NCBI GenBank assembly: GCA_019055375.1
Contig: JAHQIW010000010.1
Coordinates: 62,001 to 126,000, forward strand
Length of the DNA stretch: 64,000 bases
Origin: Parelaphostrongylus tenuis
Lineage: Eukaryota; Nematoda; Chromadorea; Rhabditida; Metastrongylidae
Direction: 5' to 3'
In this document: positions 1 to 12,969 of the stretch, piece after piece
How positions within the stretch are numbered: position 1 is the first letter of the stretch
Layout of the letters: each line of letters starts with the position of its first letter
The notes under the pieces: generated by a model
Seen by the model: the letters and a program-made list of their open reading frames with translations, nothing else
What the model was told of the DNA's origin: nothing
Databases searched by the model: none
Translations under genes and position numbers: made by a program

Positions 1-2690
1 TTCCGTTGAGCGTGAATGGGGCATTAGAAACCCATCCGTTCCTCATGAACATTGTTTTCGTTAGATTCAGTTGAAGACCGATCTTTCCAAAGGCATTATC
101 GAAATCAGTCAACATTCGTTACGCTTGGCTGATGTTTGGTGTTATGAGAACGATATCGTCAGCAAAGCGAAGATGGTTTAACTGTCGACCGTCAATTTTC
201 ACTCCCATTTCGCCCCATTCTATTGTTCGCATGACGTTTTGTAGGGTGGCAGTGAATAGTTTTGGCGATATTGTATCGCCTTGTCGAACCCCTCTTCTTA
301 CGTCAATGGTGATATTGTTGTAGAATGGAGATATTCTGGTCGTGAAATTTTTATAAAGCTCACGAAGGATCATTATGTACCGAGTAGGGACGCCCTGGTT
401 ATCCAGAGCCTCTTTAACCGCTTCTGTTTCCACTGAATCAAAGGCTTTCTTCAGATCGATAAAAGTGAGACAGAGTGGTTGTTTGTACTCTTGCGAAACT
501 TCAATGAGTCCTGTGATCGTGTGGATGTGGTCTATGGTACTAAATCCTTTTCGGAACCCTGCTTGTTCGCATGGCTGTCCTTCGTCCAGTGTTCTGTCAA
601 TCCTGTTCAGGATGACTCGAGTAAAGAGTTTATAGACAGCGGACAGCAAGCAGATTGGGCGATAATTGCCTATGTCGTGAAGGTCTCCCTTTTTGAACAA
701 CAATACGGTCTTGCTGGTTTTCCATTGAATAGGGACCTTGCATTCTGACAGGTAGCGAGTGAAGAGCCGAGCCAGGGTGTTGATGAGAACTGGTGGCAGG
801 TTCTTCAGGTGTTCTAGTCTAATCCTGTCTGGACCGGGTGTTGTTCTGTTTTTCACCGACGATATAGCATGTCGGATTTCGGAAGGAAGGACCGGTGGAA
901 CGACATATTCGTCCTCTTTCAATTTATATGACGGTAAGAGAACATGGCTAGCGAAGAGATCCGAGTAGTATTGGTGGATGATTTTCTCCATAGCCCTTCT
1001 GGAAGCTGTAAGTGTCCCGTCAGGGTATCGGAGTGCAATCATCTTGGTCTTATAGTTGGCGAAGCCTCGCTGGGCTTTGCGAATGCTCTTCCCAGCTTCT
1101 GCAGCTTCTGCCATAACTGCTGCTCTTCTCTCTTTAAGGTCTTCTTTTATCGCTTCTCTGCATCGTTTCGCAAGTTCGGACGTAAGGTTTCGGTTGCCTG
1201 CAGCTCGTGCGATTCCACGTTGACGTATCAGCTCGAGTGTCTGTGGAGACAAGCGTCTCTTCGTGACCTTAGGACTCTCGGCTTTTTTAGCGCTAACGTG
1301 AAGATATTCAACGAGTCGATCGTATTGTTCGTCGATGTTGTCGACAACGGTATCTTTCCAAGAGCCGACTAATGATTTGAATACATCCCAGTTTATGGTA
1401 GTTCTGGGACTTCGTTGTTTGAATTTAGCGGCTTTCTCTCCTCTCCTCGAAAATCGGAACGTTGCGCGAAGGAGGCGATGGTCTGATCCCATGTAGAACT
1501 TGGGAACAACAGCGACGTCGGTCAGGCAAAACCTTCGATTTACTATGATGTGATCTATTTCGTTATGGTACTCTCCATTGGGAGACTCCCACGTCCATCG
1601 CTGAGAAAGAGGCTTTTGGAATTGCGAGTTACCATGGATGGTTTGGGTCGTCATGATAAACTCGGATAGCCTCTCACCCTGTTCATTCCATTCTAGTCCG
1701 TGGGTCCCTATGTGACGTTCTTCAGACGTTCTTCTAGGTCCAATTTTTGCGTTAAAATCTCCGACAATGACCTTGAAGAATGTATGATCTTCTCTGAAGA
1801 ATTTTTCGAGGTCCATATAGAACGCTTCGACTTCGTCTTCGTCATAGCTTGATGTTGGTGAGTAAGCAACGAAGATGGTCAAAGCCGGCATAGAACCACA
1901 TCGTTTTAACCGTAATCGTCCGATACAGGTTGTTAGTTGTTCGAACGAATCACTGCTCACGGTCAAATTCGATTTGACGAGGACGCCAACGCCACCGACA
2001 CCTCTGCGATCGCATGTTCCAAGGAACAGTTCTTCTCCGGTGTCATAGAGAGCGTGAAAAGGATGGCGCCTTCTTGTCTCAACCAGGCCAATGACGTCGT
2101 ACCTTATTCTTCTTGCTTGAATCAATAGATCTTCGACAGCGGATTGTTGAGCAAGGGTTCTTGCGTTATAGGTACAAATCGTCATTTTAGTCCGTTTCGA
2201 TCTTGGCAGCCTAGTTCGGCCCTGAGATTTTAGCAGCCTCTCCGTACTCGTCCTACCTGGCGCTGCCGTACCAGGGGCTCTTTCGGGGTCAGGGGAATGA
2301 GGCCCATATTTGTTACTGTTTTTGACGTTTTGATACCCAACGTGTAGCTTGCCAGGCTCTAAACGGGGGGGGAGGGGGGCTGGGTACTCACGAGTAGCTT
2401 GCCAGTCTCTCTCGGAGGAGCGGGAGAAGCTTATTTGTTGGAGGCGACTCCTAACCGCCTCCCATGTACTTCCCAGCCGCTTGATTGCAGGCTTTTGGCC
2501 GACTTGACTCGTAGAAATAGAGTTTTTGTCAAGTCGGCGCTGCAGAAGCAGGGAGCTCGTCCCCTGAATCCACCTGCGTCTCTGGAAAGCACACGGTCGC
2601 TTTTGGTTCGCGTTTTATTCCCCTATCCACCACCTGGGGACGCGCCACGTGCCCTCGCGACTAACCGGGCGGGATCCCTCAAAGAGGGAG
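1..2690 (-). mobile_element. RTE-type LINE, copy 1 (3' end beyond window edge)
   Basis: This is a non-LTR retrotransposon of the RTE kind: one protein carrying an AP-type endonuclease followed by reverse transcriptase. The coding part is 119-2185. The stretch 2186-2690 is its 5' untranslated region, because the same sequence precedes the second copy's start codon at about 4778-5262. Bases 1-118 continue the reverse-transcriptase reading frame past a stop codon, so the element runs off the left edge. It is the best-preserved of the LINE copies here. Confidence 0.9.
119..2185 (-). pseudogene. RTE endonuclease-reverse transcriptase ORF, ended by a nonsense codon
   Basis: The 688-codon open frame copies element RNA into DNA at a nick made by its own endonuclease. 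Endonuclease landmarks: the N-terminal ICTYNART block (residues 3-10), catalytic Glu in VETR (36), GDFN (142-145), IDHI (210-213) and SDH (234-236). Reverse-transcriptase landmarks: the NYRPI region (507-511), the first catalytic Asp in DLKKAFDSV (577-585), GVRQGD (632-637) and FADD (674-677), followed by IVLI. The frame stops at TAA just after FADD. The same frame continues downstream with thumb-domain sequence to the window edge, and copy 2 has a GAA codon at the equivalent place, so the stop is a point mutation and not the true end. The protein would lack the thumb and C-terminal region. Start ATG is shared with copy 2. Confidence 0.88.
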
Positions 2691-2700
2691 GTCCGTGGTT

Positions 2701-3365
2701 TCATATATACCTAAGAGAATTGAGTGGTGAGCAGAAATACGATGTTAGACGAGAGTCGAACCTGCATTTCATCCATATCGGGAACGCGTGTTACCACTAT
2801 ACCACCGAGGCACATTTTTCAGCATCTCTATGTTAGCTATCAGCACTAACCTTTGACAGGTTTGTCGGGTATGCGATTTCGCATTATAAACCCAGTTGAG
2901 GTGACAGCCATTGTTAGAAGTAATACTCGAGAATTCTAGTATTTCTGCTGTTTTTTTCCGCAGTGTTATGATGTTTCATATACTCCTAAGAGAACTGAGT
3001 GGTGAGCAAAAATATGACCTCAGACGAGGGTCAAACCTGCATTTCATCCATACCGGGTACGCGTGCTACCACTACACCAGGAAGGTAAATTCGCGCCACA
3101 CCTCCTTCTTCAATATCTCTATAATAGCTGTCAGCCACCAGCCTTTAACAGGCTTGTCCGGATATGCGATTTCGATTTATAAACATAGGAGCTTACAGTC
3201 AATGTGATAAGTAATGATCGGAATCTCTAAAGTTTTTGCTGCACTTTTCGCAGTGTTACAGTTTTTCATATATACCTACGAGAATTGAGTAATGAGCAAA
3301 AATACGAGCTCAGACCGGAGTCGAACGCACGCTTCATCCGGGGAACCGAGAACGTCCCGGTATGG
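2701..3365 (-). repeat. Three clustered tRNA-like SINE1 copies
   Basis: Copies lie at about 2701-2817, 2975-3087 and 3265-3362. Read on the minus strand, each begins with an A-box-like CGGTGGTATAGTGGTAA stretch and has a B-box-like GGTTCGACTC. A conserved tail then reads toward TTGCTCACCACTCAATTCTC. The third copy is the most decayed. Related copies are at 16043, 28003, 31286, 58637 and 63280. The A and B boxes indicate Pol III promoter ancestry from a tRNA. The rest of the cloverleaf does not fold, so these are tRNA-derived repeats and not tRNA genes. Confidence 0.7.
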
Positions 3366-4640
3366 ACGAAACGAGGGTTCGACTTGTGATAGATATACTA
3401 CGTGTTGAGGGAAAGATACGACAGATATCTGCAGCGTTATCTGATAATCAGTACTTTACACATCAGTGTAATTACAAGACATTATACTTAGTAAATAGAA
3501 TACTCCTTTCCTTATACTCAATAGTAATCGCTATTAACGTTGAAATGTTAAAACTAGTGACATGCACAATTTCCTGTATGACGCTAACAAATTTTATGTT
3601 GTAATGGACAGCAAATCTTCTGTTTTCAAGATTATTGGCAGCCTATATTGCTCTAATTATAATATAAGTGAATTTGTTGATGATTTCACTCTTGACCAAT
3701 GACGAAACGTTTGCAAAACAGTGAAATCAATAGCAGTGCTGGAACTCAACGCAGCAAATATGAGGACAGAGCTTGTATGAATGTCTAATTAGTTAATAAT
3801 TTCCCAGAAACAATACTCACCAGTACTCCACCATTCGCTAATACGCATAGAAATGAACTCCCAATTCAATTAACCACTCATTCACAAAGCATCACCCATA
3901 TCAAATCTCATGCTGAAGAAAATACTAATGCGCTAGATGTCGGAATAAACATGACACAATATTGCCTGCGCAAACATAGTGAGGTTTTTTCACTACGTTC
4001 TCAAAACATCATTTTCGTTAAAGAGAGGGAACACAGTAAAACCACATCGGTCTGCGATACTAGCCCTTTTGGTACCGCTTGATACAATCCGTATCAGCAT
4101 GCGTGAAGTCGCGTTTCGATCAACTACAGTGATAGTGGGGTCGCGTTTCGGGGCAAGGCAAGTAAGCATCATCTGCACGTCAATCACGGTGACTCTGCGC
4201 GGGCGATCAGCGCGACGCCGTTTCGTATCAGCAGCGATACAGAAAGGGTTACTTATAATAAATAATTAAGGGAGAGCGTGGAGCGCAGTGGTTAGAGGAT
4301 CGACGCCGAGAGCTTCGATTTTCATTATCTTCACGGATAAAAAAGGTAAGAGATGATCGCGTAAATGACTAGGACTATTTTCAATTGGCTAATATTTGAT
4401 CCACGATAAGACTGTTATGCTTAACCCATCAAACGTCCAGGCGATTGGCACTTATCTTTTCTATCTTATCTTTTCTCGTCTTATCTTACTATTTGAGACT
4501 ACAGAAATGTTTGATTGTCACTTTTTTAAATCTCAACTGGAGGTTCTGAATGTTACTTGAAGTCACGAAATGACGAATGCCTAGCACAGAATTTAGTATA
4601 GAGATTGGGGGAGCAGTGGTCTAGTGGTTAGTGAACCACG
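3366..4640. other. No gene recognised
   Basis: AT-rich sequence with many stops in all frames. A GC-richer patch at about 4020-4220 is open on both strands for 60-95 codons, but I recognise no family in it. A short tRNA-like A-box stretch (GCGCAGTGGTTAGAGG) is at about 4281-4296. Confidence 0.5.
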
Positions 4641-4777
4641 CTATCAGGAAACAAGGTGCTCATCCAAATCCACTTCGTTCACTTCAAATTGCCCCAGCGT
4701 GGCCATCCTCAAGATTGCAAGGAGATATGATTTGAAGAGTCTGGTGCTGTTTCTATTATCCTCTCGATCCACGGATT
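4640..4777. repeat. Interspersed repeat fragment next to RTE copy 2
   Basis: Contains a CCCCAGCGTGGCCATCCTCA-like stretch and a following GCAAGGAGAT. Both recur at about 19500-19560 and, less clearly, at 34190-34230. It lies immediately upstream of the RTE copy 2 5' end. The element type is not known. Confidence 0.4.
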
Positions 4778-7700
4778 TCCCTCTTCGAGGGATTCCGACC
4801 GGTTAAGCGCGAGGGCACGTGGCGCGTCCTCAGGTGGTGGATAGGGAGATAAACGCGAACCAAAAGCGACCGGGTGCTTCCCAGAGACGCAGGTGGATTC
4901 AAAGGATGAGCTCCCTGTTTCTGAATCGCCGACTTGACTAAACTCTGTTTCTAGGAGTCAAATCGGCCAAAAGCCTGCAGTCAAGCGGCTGAGAAGTACA
5001 GGGGAGACGGTTAGGAGTCGCCTCCAACAAATAAGCTCGTCCCGCTCCTCCGAGAGAGACTGGTAAGCCACTCGTGAGTACCCAGCCTCCAAGTTCAGAG
5101 CCTAGAAAGCTATACGTTGGGTAGAAAATGCTAATACAGTAACAAATATGGGCCTCATTCCCTGACCCCGAAAGAGCCCCTGATACGGCAGCGCCAGTAC
5201 GAGTACGAAGAGGCTGTTAAAATTAGGGCAAAACTAAGCTGGCAAGGTCAAAACGGACTAAAATGACTATCTGTACCTATAATGCGAGAACCCTTGCTCA
5301 TGAATTCGCTGCAGAAGATCTACTGATTCAAGCAAGAGGAATAAGGTACATTGGCGTGGCTGAGACGAGAAGACGCCATCCTTTTCACGCTGTTTATGAC
5401 ACCGGAATAGAGCTGTCTCTTAGAACATGCGATAGCAGAGGTGTGAACAGCGTTGACGTCCACTTGAAATCGAATTTGACCATAAACATCCATTCGTTCG
5501 AACAATTAACAACCCGTATCTGACAATTATGGTTGAAACGATGTGGGTTCTATGCCGGCTTTGACCATCTTCGTTGCTTACTCACCAACATCAAGCTATG
5601 ACGGAAAGAAGTCGAAGCGTTCCATATGGATCCCGAAAAATTCTTCAGCAAAGATCACAAATTCTTCAAGGTCATTGTCGGAGATTTTAACGCAAAAGTT
5701 TGACCTAGAAGAACGTCTGAAGAACGTCACATTGGGACCCACGAACTGGATTTGAATGAACAGGGTGAGAGGCTATCTGAGTTTATCATGACGACCCAAA
5801 CCATCAATGGCAACTCACAGTTCCAAAAGCCTCACTCTCAGCGATGGACGTGGGAGTCTTCCAATGGAGAGTACCATAACGAAATAACCACATCTTAGTA
5901 AATCGAAAGTTTTGCCTGACCGATGTCGCTGAGATTCCTCAGTCTACACGGGATCAGACCATCGCCTCCTCCGCGCAACGTTCCGATTTTCGAGGAGAAG
6001 AGAGAAAGCCGCTAAATTCAAACAACGAAGTCCCAGAACTATCATAATTTGGAATGTATTCAAATCAATAGTCGGCTCTTGGGAGGATACCGTTATCGAC
6101 AACATCGACGAAGAATACGATCGGCTCGTTGAATATCTTCACGTTAGCGCTATGAAAGCCGAGAGTCCTAAGTTCACGATGAGACTCTTGTCTGCGCAGA
6201 CACTCAGCTGATACGTCAACGACGAAGTGCATGAGCTACAGGCAACCAAAACCATACGTCCGAACTTCCGAAACGCTGCAGAAAAGCGATAGAAGAAACA
6301 CTCAAAGAGAGACGAGCAGCAGTTATGGCAGAAGCCGCAGAAGTTGGGAAGAGCATTCGCAAAGCACAGCGAGGCTTCGCCAATTATAAGACCAGGATAA
6401 TTGCACTCCGATGCCTTGACGGGACACTTACAGCTTCCAGAAGGGCTATGGAGGAAATCATCCATCAATACTACTTGGATCTCTTCGCTAGCCATGTCCT
6501 CTTACCGTCATATAAATTAAAAGAGGACGAATATATCGTCCCACCGGTCCTCCCTTCCGAAATCCGACATGCTATAGCGTCGGTGAAGAACAGAAAAACA
6601 CCCGGTCCAGAAAGGATTAGACCAGAACATCTGAAGAATCTGCCGCCAGTTCTCATCAACACCCTGGCTCGGCTCTTCACTCGCGACCTGTCAGAATGCT
6701 AAGTCCCCATTCAATGGAAAACCAGCGAGATTTGTTATTGATTGTTGTTCAAAAAGGGGATCTTCACGACATAGGCAGTTATCGCCCAATCTCCTTGCTG
6801 TCCAGTCTGTAAATTCTTCACTCGAGTCATCCTAAACAGGATTGACAAAACACTGGACGAAGGACAGCCATATGAACAAGCAGGGCTCCTAGAAGGTATA
6901 AGTACCATATACCACATCCACACGATTACAAGACTCATTAAAGTTTCACGAGAGTACGAACAACCGATCTGTCTCACTTTCAACGATCTGAAGAAAGCCT
7001 TTGGTTCAGTGGAAACAGAAGCGGTTATAGAGGCTCTGGATAACCAAGGCGTCCCTACTCGGTACATAATGATCCTTCGTGAGCTTTATAGAGATTTCAC
7101 GACAAAATATCTCTATTCTACAACAATATCACCATTGACGTAAGAAGAGTGGTTTGACAAGGCGATAGAATTTCGAAACTATTCACTGCCACCTCCAAAA
7201 CGTCATGCGAATATTAGAATGGGACGACATGGAAGTGAAAATTGACGGTCGACAGTTTAACCATCCTCGCTTTGTTGATGATATCGTCCTCATAACACCA
7301 AAAACCAGCAAGCGGAACGAAGGTTGACCTATCTCGATAACGCCTGAAGAAAGACTGTTCTTCAGCTAAATCTAACGAAAACGATGTTCATGAGGAACGG
7401 ATGGGTTTTGAATGCGCCATTCACGCTCAACGTAATGAACATCTCCGAATGCTCCAGTTACGTCTATCTAGCTCGTGAAATGAACATAATGAACGACCTA
7501 GCTCTAGAGTTGAGCAGGAGGAAACGAGCAGCTTGGGGAACGTTAAAGACCATCGAAGATGTAGTGAAGAGAGCAAAGAACATCCGACTCCGTGCCCACC
7601 TGATCGACTCGACGATTATCCCTGTCCTAACGTATGCAGAACAAACTTGGTCACTACGTAAGCAGGATGAAAGATCACTTGACGTTATCGAATGCGCAGG

Positions 7701-8107
7701 CGAAACGTCAATGCTAGGAATATTCCGTATCTCGAAATGAGAAAAAGGATCCAAAGTTCCGACCTAAGTCGACGATTGAAAATCGGAAACTCCGTTCTAC
7801 ACGCCAGGATATCGAAAATAAGGTGGGCCAGACACGTGATGTGCTTCAACAACAAGCGATGGACGAGAGCCGTTACCGACTGGATTTCTCAAGGCATCAA
7901 GCGCTCAACAGGAACATCACCGACCCGTTAATCCGACTTTTTCACGAAGGCTATAAAAGAAACATATGATGCTCAGCGAATCTCTAGAGCGAGGAGGACC
8001 CACAAGGCTACTCTTGCACTCAATAGGGAAAAATGGAAGTGTTGCTGGTACCCGCTCGAGTCACTCGACGATCAGCGGGATGACAGGTGATTCAGGTGAT
8101 GATTCGT
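4778..8107 (+). mobile_element. RTE-type LINE, copy 2 (complete length, heavily mutated)
   Basis: A near full-length copy in the opposite orientation to copy 1. The 5' untranslated region is 4778-5262 and the original ATG is at 5263 (same ICTYNARTLA start). Endonuclease fragments run 5263-6000, reverse-transcriptase fragments about 6300-7310, and the C-terminal region about 7320-8000. The frame is broken by many stops and indels; the longest open pieces are 5263-5523, 6325-6702 and 7384-7740. The 3' end at about 8078-8107 is a short run of TGACAGGTGATTC-like repeats, the kind of tail RTE elements carry. The same 3' end recurs at 59590-59745. Non-functional. Confidence 0.85.
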
Positions 8108-8479
8108 AGAGTATTCTTCGACACTCATGAAGAAGATGAAATCCTCAAGCATCAGCCGAAACAACATGCGGAACGCTCGAACACCTTTGGAATGATGAAT
8201 GCGATGAAACGAATCGAATGGTAGAAGTGGTGAGATCAGCACAGCAAAATGTGTTGGCCGGTAGTGTAATGAATGTTAAGAATAGTAGCGTAACAAAATT
8301 AGTGTCATCACTTGTGTTTCCGTACAAACGGAATCAATTCCAAGTTGGTTTTGTCCAGTTCTGCTTGCAGCATTATTCAAGCAGCTTTCGATATACAGTC
8401 AGCAGCTATAAATGAATTTCGGACAAACACATTGGCGTCGATCGATGTCTAAGAGGTTCTTCACGCGCTGCCACTTCAT

Positions 8480-8700
8480 CAAGCATCGTGGAAAGCGACT
8501 CGACGCATATTGGTTTAAACAATGCCATGCAATCTCCTATTGATGTATCGAGTGCTGCTATCCTCCCAAACAAGTGTGTTACTATTATCAAACCCATATG
8601 GGTGAAAAGCTTGACAAGTGCATATAACAGAAACGAACGTACGACGTGTATATTCAAATTGCATGGCACCTCTGACCGCTGCGTGACCTGAATTCATAGC
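8480..8700 (-). repeat. SINE2 (tRNA-like) copy, partial
   Basis: Shares the internal blocks of the SINE2 family, read on the minus strand: accaagcctttcatccc-like, a tcctcccaaacaag-like block, and a following gcatcgatacatcg-like segment. Better copies are at 27515-27812 (-) and 28735-29035 (+). The tRNA-like head is degraded here. Confidence 0.5.
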
Positions 8701-8749
8701 GGCATTTATTAGGAAACGAGTTGTCATCTAAAACAGAACAGACTACTTT

Positions 8750-9440
8750 GTTTTTCGTTCAGTGTTCTTGAATGAAGTTTATTGGCTCTATAATACAAAA
8801 CCTATGTGGGATAAGCTACGCGGTTCAGGAGTGATTTGTTCTCCTCATCACTTCAAACCAATGCCCTTGGTTCCCCTCTTCACTTTGTTGAGAATTTTCC
8901 ACTTATGCTTGTGATAATGAGGGTTTTTGTGCTCTTTGGACACGCATGTCCCGCAGGTAACCATACTAATAAAATAAAAACTGCTGAATTATAAAGATCT
9001 TCACCTACAAGAGACATTATTAAATAGGTCGAGGTACCACGTCGATTCCGAAGTCCATAATTCGCTCCCTATTTTTTTGTGTTCAGACTCATGAACTAAA
9101 GCAGCGAGACGAACGACCAAACCAGCGACATTTCCTTCGTGAGGACTAATCAGGCATGGTACTTTGATGGTATTTCCAGTATATCAGCGGAACTTTTTTC
9201 ACATTTGAATTTTCTGAGGGTCTATATTACAACCGGTGTGAGTGCTAGAGCAGAATCTGCTATACTTGTTGAATCAGCAGATTACCAATGGCAAATAGTG
9301 AATATGCTTCCTCTCCGTCATTATTATCACAAGTTAGCCTGACTGGTTACTCAGATCTGGATAATCAACACGTTGACAACGATCCGAGCTGTTATTAGCT
9401 TGAACCGCACGCCGCGTGTGCGACCTCTCGGCGGTAGTCT
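8750..9440. other. No gene recognised
   Basis: No coding exon, RNA gene or clear repeat recognised. Open frames are short and have no family resemblance that I can see. Confidence 0.4.
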
Positions 9441-10020
9441 TTACTATCACGCCTTCCAGTGGAAATATGGGAACTTATTTCGTAATCTGATGTAGTGAGG
9501 GGATTTATTGTGATTTAATGATGAAATATAGCAGAAGCGACTTGAATGCCTATGTGTCCAAAAAATCGTCTCCTTCAACGGAAAAAGCGCATTATTGTGA
9601 AAGGGAACATATCTCCAGCTGTGATATAACTTCGTCTTTCTTTTTCATCCATGTTTTTGCAGTCATTCGATAGCTTGAGAAATGCCTATTATCCCACTAG
9701 TTTGCGTTGTGAAATAACTTTTATTTTACTTTTTGCTAACGAAAAAGCTAACGTTCTGCAAGCAGAGTTCGTTTTAGTATCTACCTTTTCACTCGAGATT
9801 CGAGGTTATAAGAGAGAGCATCGTCATTGTTTCTGCTACAGATAGTTTTACCGATGTCTCTTCTATCATAAGTTTTACCGATGTCTCTTCTATCATACTT
9901 TACCATTTACTGGCGACTAAAATCCCTTCAGTGATGACAAAAATTCAGATTTTTATTGAAAACCTACAGCCATTGCAGCCGTCGCGCTCGCCACACGACG
10001 GCGACGCATGTCGCGCAGGA
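9440..10020 (-). repeat. Interspersed repeat also found near 59290-60420
   Basis: Several blocks recur in inverted orientation near the right end of the window. They include a block ending in CTTCTATCAT and TTTACCATTTACTGGCGAC (matched at about 59400-59450), and a block around 9600-9700 matched at about 60260-60370. This points to one dispersed element that is split at the second site. The class is unknown. Confidence 0.5.
9843..9898. repeat. Tandem duplication of a 28-29 bp unit
   Basis: The unit beginning AGTTTTACCGATGTCTCTTC and ending TATCAT occurs twice back to back. The relative at about 59430-59460 has a single unit, so the duplication is local to this copy. Confidence 0.8.
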
Positions 10021-10315
10021 TTTCAACGTCGTTGTCAACGTGTTAAGAAGGCGTTTGACACAGTCGCTACAGACGTCCTGAGACACACGTGGCCGATGAT
10101 TCGATAAGCCCCCAAGGACCCAAGCCTCATACATCCTGAGTCGACGAGTTAGTATTAGACCTGTCCAATGGATGGCAGCACTGACTTGAAACATCGGTAG
10201 GCCAACGCGGATCATTGTAAAGACCAGATACAAATTCAATCACCTCTAGCAATGCCAAAAGAACTCGATTATATGGAGCATCCTTCGGAGATTGATCAAT
10301 GCCGAGAGCTCTAGC
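9985..10315. repeat. SINE2-related repeat
   Basis: Contains the SINE2 3' blocks in plus orientation (caaattcaatcacctc, then ggagattgatcaatgccgag at about 10280-10305). It also contains a segment (ttcaacgtcgttgtcaacgt) matching about 59300-59330 in reverse. It appears to be a mosaic of two repeat families. Confidence 0.45.
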
Positions 10316-10319
10316 TTTT

Positions 10320-12005
10320 CCTTATTTGAATGTCCAGCGTGATTGCAAAAAAAAAAAAAACATCTCCATCGCGTAAAGAGACGAAAAACGTACGAATGAA
10401 ATCTTCATATTCGCTATTTATAGAAAAACTTCATCGCTTAATCAAAAACTAAGATCATGTTAGACACATCGGTAAAACTAAATCCCCAACATCACAACAA
10501 TCACAAAATTAGAACAACAATGATAAATGAGCAACGAACACGAGATTGCACAGCACCTAACATTTGTAGGTCTTTCGAGTTTGACTATAGGATACAAACC
10601 GTTTCTATAAAATCGAGTTGTTTACATGGAAAAATGAGAACTTTCAATAGGTTGGTCTACTTTCAACTAGGCTTTCTATACAATGAATTACTGAATGAGT
10701 TGTTAAACTAACATGAGACATAGTTTTAGCGATCACATTTCAATGACATCACCTACTTTCGTCGTTACCAACTGCTACGTGTTACTCTGTGAGCATAAAA
10801 GGCAGTCAATCGCCTTAAGATCCATTGTTGACATGCGCCGTGCGGTATCCCTTCCATTCAGATATAAACTTCTTCAATTCTAAAAGCAAAACTGATTTGA
10901 CAATACAAAGTGGTACTTAAACAGTTTTGGGAGTCATGAACGCATTTGTGACCGTGTGCACCGGTTTTGGATGCGTATGGTGAGGACAGTACGGCCGTTT
11001 TCATCATTAAATCAATATATCAAGTAACACCGAATTTTACCAACATCAATAAAAACCACTAGAAGCTTTGGATTCCTGAATTTCATCCAGCAGGTGATAA
11101 TTGTGTCTCCTAACTTGACTTAAAATAAAATCAAAATCAGAACACTATTCATTCTATTTAGATAACCTCATATTGCAAATTGTGCTGACACAGCATTCTT
11201 CTTACTCGCTCCAATGTCTTCCATCATTCATAATGGAGATGTTCTACTTTTCGTATAAGTACAACTGTCAGTTGAGAACGTTGTCTTTTTCGAAAATCTA
11301 TTCTGATGTTGGTCGAGTTTATTCTACTGCAATTATGAAATGGCAGAGGCAGGATAATCACAGGATTTTTCTACAGATAATTAATCTCTTTTCATTGTCG
11401 CTCGGAGGACATTCCAAGAAACCCCTGATACCTACCACCACAGGCCAACCTCCACGGAACGGGAACCTTAGTTGGCGTGAGGCGTGATTGAACCAGTCAT
11501 TTGCGTATATTATACAACTTCGTTTGACTACTATATTTCCAGAGTCATCAAAATCAAAACAAAAAATGAACCACCGTTTGGAACTCTTCATAGCTACTGA
11601 GCAAAAATCCAAGAAATCTATTGTTTTCGAGTCCTCAATATTGTAATTATTGGAAAATTAACCTCATATATCAGTAGTTTTAAGTCAGTCATCAGAGAAA
11701 CAAATTATGATGAGAAAGATAGAAGAGGACGATTCAAGTCAGATAAAATCATAAGAGTGACAAAAAGTACAAGGAAGAACAATAAACAAACTTACTTCTC
11801 ATACTTACACATGTTTTTCTAACAATATCAGCGCTCATCGACAAAGCAGTGGAAACGCAACAACATAATTCCAAGTGACTGTCATCGGAATGCTACCTCG
11901 GAAATTCATTTTTGCAGCCTATGCGCTATCATAAAAAAGGGCAAAAGTTGAAGCTCTCTGTCTTGAGAAATCAAGAAATCACAGTTGACTTCATTTAGCA
12001 AAGTC
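10320..12005. other. No gene recognised
   Basis: A 14-base poly-A run sits at about 10347-10360. Otherwise this is AT-rich sequence with frames of at most about 100 codons and no recognisable motif. No splice-consistent exon chain was found. Confidence 0.4.
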
Positions 12006-12009
12006 AGAG

Positions 12010-12230
12010 AAGATTGAACGCATTTCTGGCATATACGGACTTGCGGTGGCATATCGATCTATTGGAAGTCAGCACTGCCCTTGGAGCAATTTGCCGAAAC
12101 CAGGAGTGTGAAAGATTGTGAGAGCTCGAGGTGCGCGATAACCAGCGAACATTTGTGCACTGCTGGCGACTTCTAATCATTGCACTAAAAGTGCTCCCAT
12201 CTGCTAGTAACCGCACTAGAAGGGGTTCAA
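12010..12230 (-). repeat. SINE2-like copy
   Basis: On the minus strand it carries SINE2 landmarks in order: a ttcggcaaattgctcc block, a gtgctgacttcc block and a tgccagaaatgcgttcaatc block. These parallel the better copies at 27515 and 28735. The head and tail are eroded. Confidence 0.45.
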
Positions 12231-12969
12231 CAAGCCGATACCACTTCGCTACATACTATAAAAAGCTTAGCGAGCGCCTGACCCTTTAGGGTCGACAGTT
12301 GATCAATAGCACAGCGAAGTTTGCAAGAGGGCGAAAAATTTCCGTTATTCAGTTAGAGTTTTTCCTCCATTTGGAGAGTAAAGCCTTGAGTTTTTTTTGT
12401 GTTGTTCTGATACTCCAAAATTTTCTCTACATGGTCATATATTTTTCGTGAACAAATAACTTTTCATTACGATGAAAGCTTTGAGCGCGATATATAACCT
12501 TTCTTTCGCTCTTGCAGTGTTCTACGATAACCTTTCAAAAAACTAATCACACATTCAAATCCTCAAGATTGGAACTATAGAATGAGTAGTAAGAGTTTGG
12601 CGAAGAGCCATATACAAGCTCAAACCGAACAAATAAAGCGAATTGAGTGTGAAACATAATTTTATTTTCGCCGTTACAACGTAATAAGAAGGCTTTTTCG
12701 AAAATCAAATATATTGTTCAAATCGCAGAGATTTAAGCTTTCGAACGACTACCAAGTTTCTAAGAGAAAAGTTTTGCCCATCGAGAAAGGCCTCAAACAA
12801 TCGTGTACCTCACCTGGTACACGTCGTACCTCATGGGTTGAACAATGTTCTCTAAATTATACATGTTAGTCACAGTGTCTGCCCAGACTACAGGGTCTAG
12901 ATTTTCGAAAACTATCCCATCTTCAAGATTCGAGAGAAATACACACTGATAGCAAAACACTGGTGAGTC

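Noticed and set aside
132..2128. Plus-strand open frames of 60-140 codons
   Set aside because: They are shadows of the minus-strand RTE frame and carry no independent motif.
2399..2836. A 145-codon plus-strand frame
   Set aside because: It spans the RTE 5' untranslated region and a SINE1 copy in antisense; no family and no start context.
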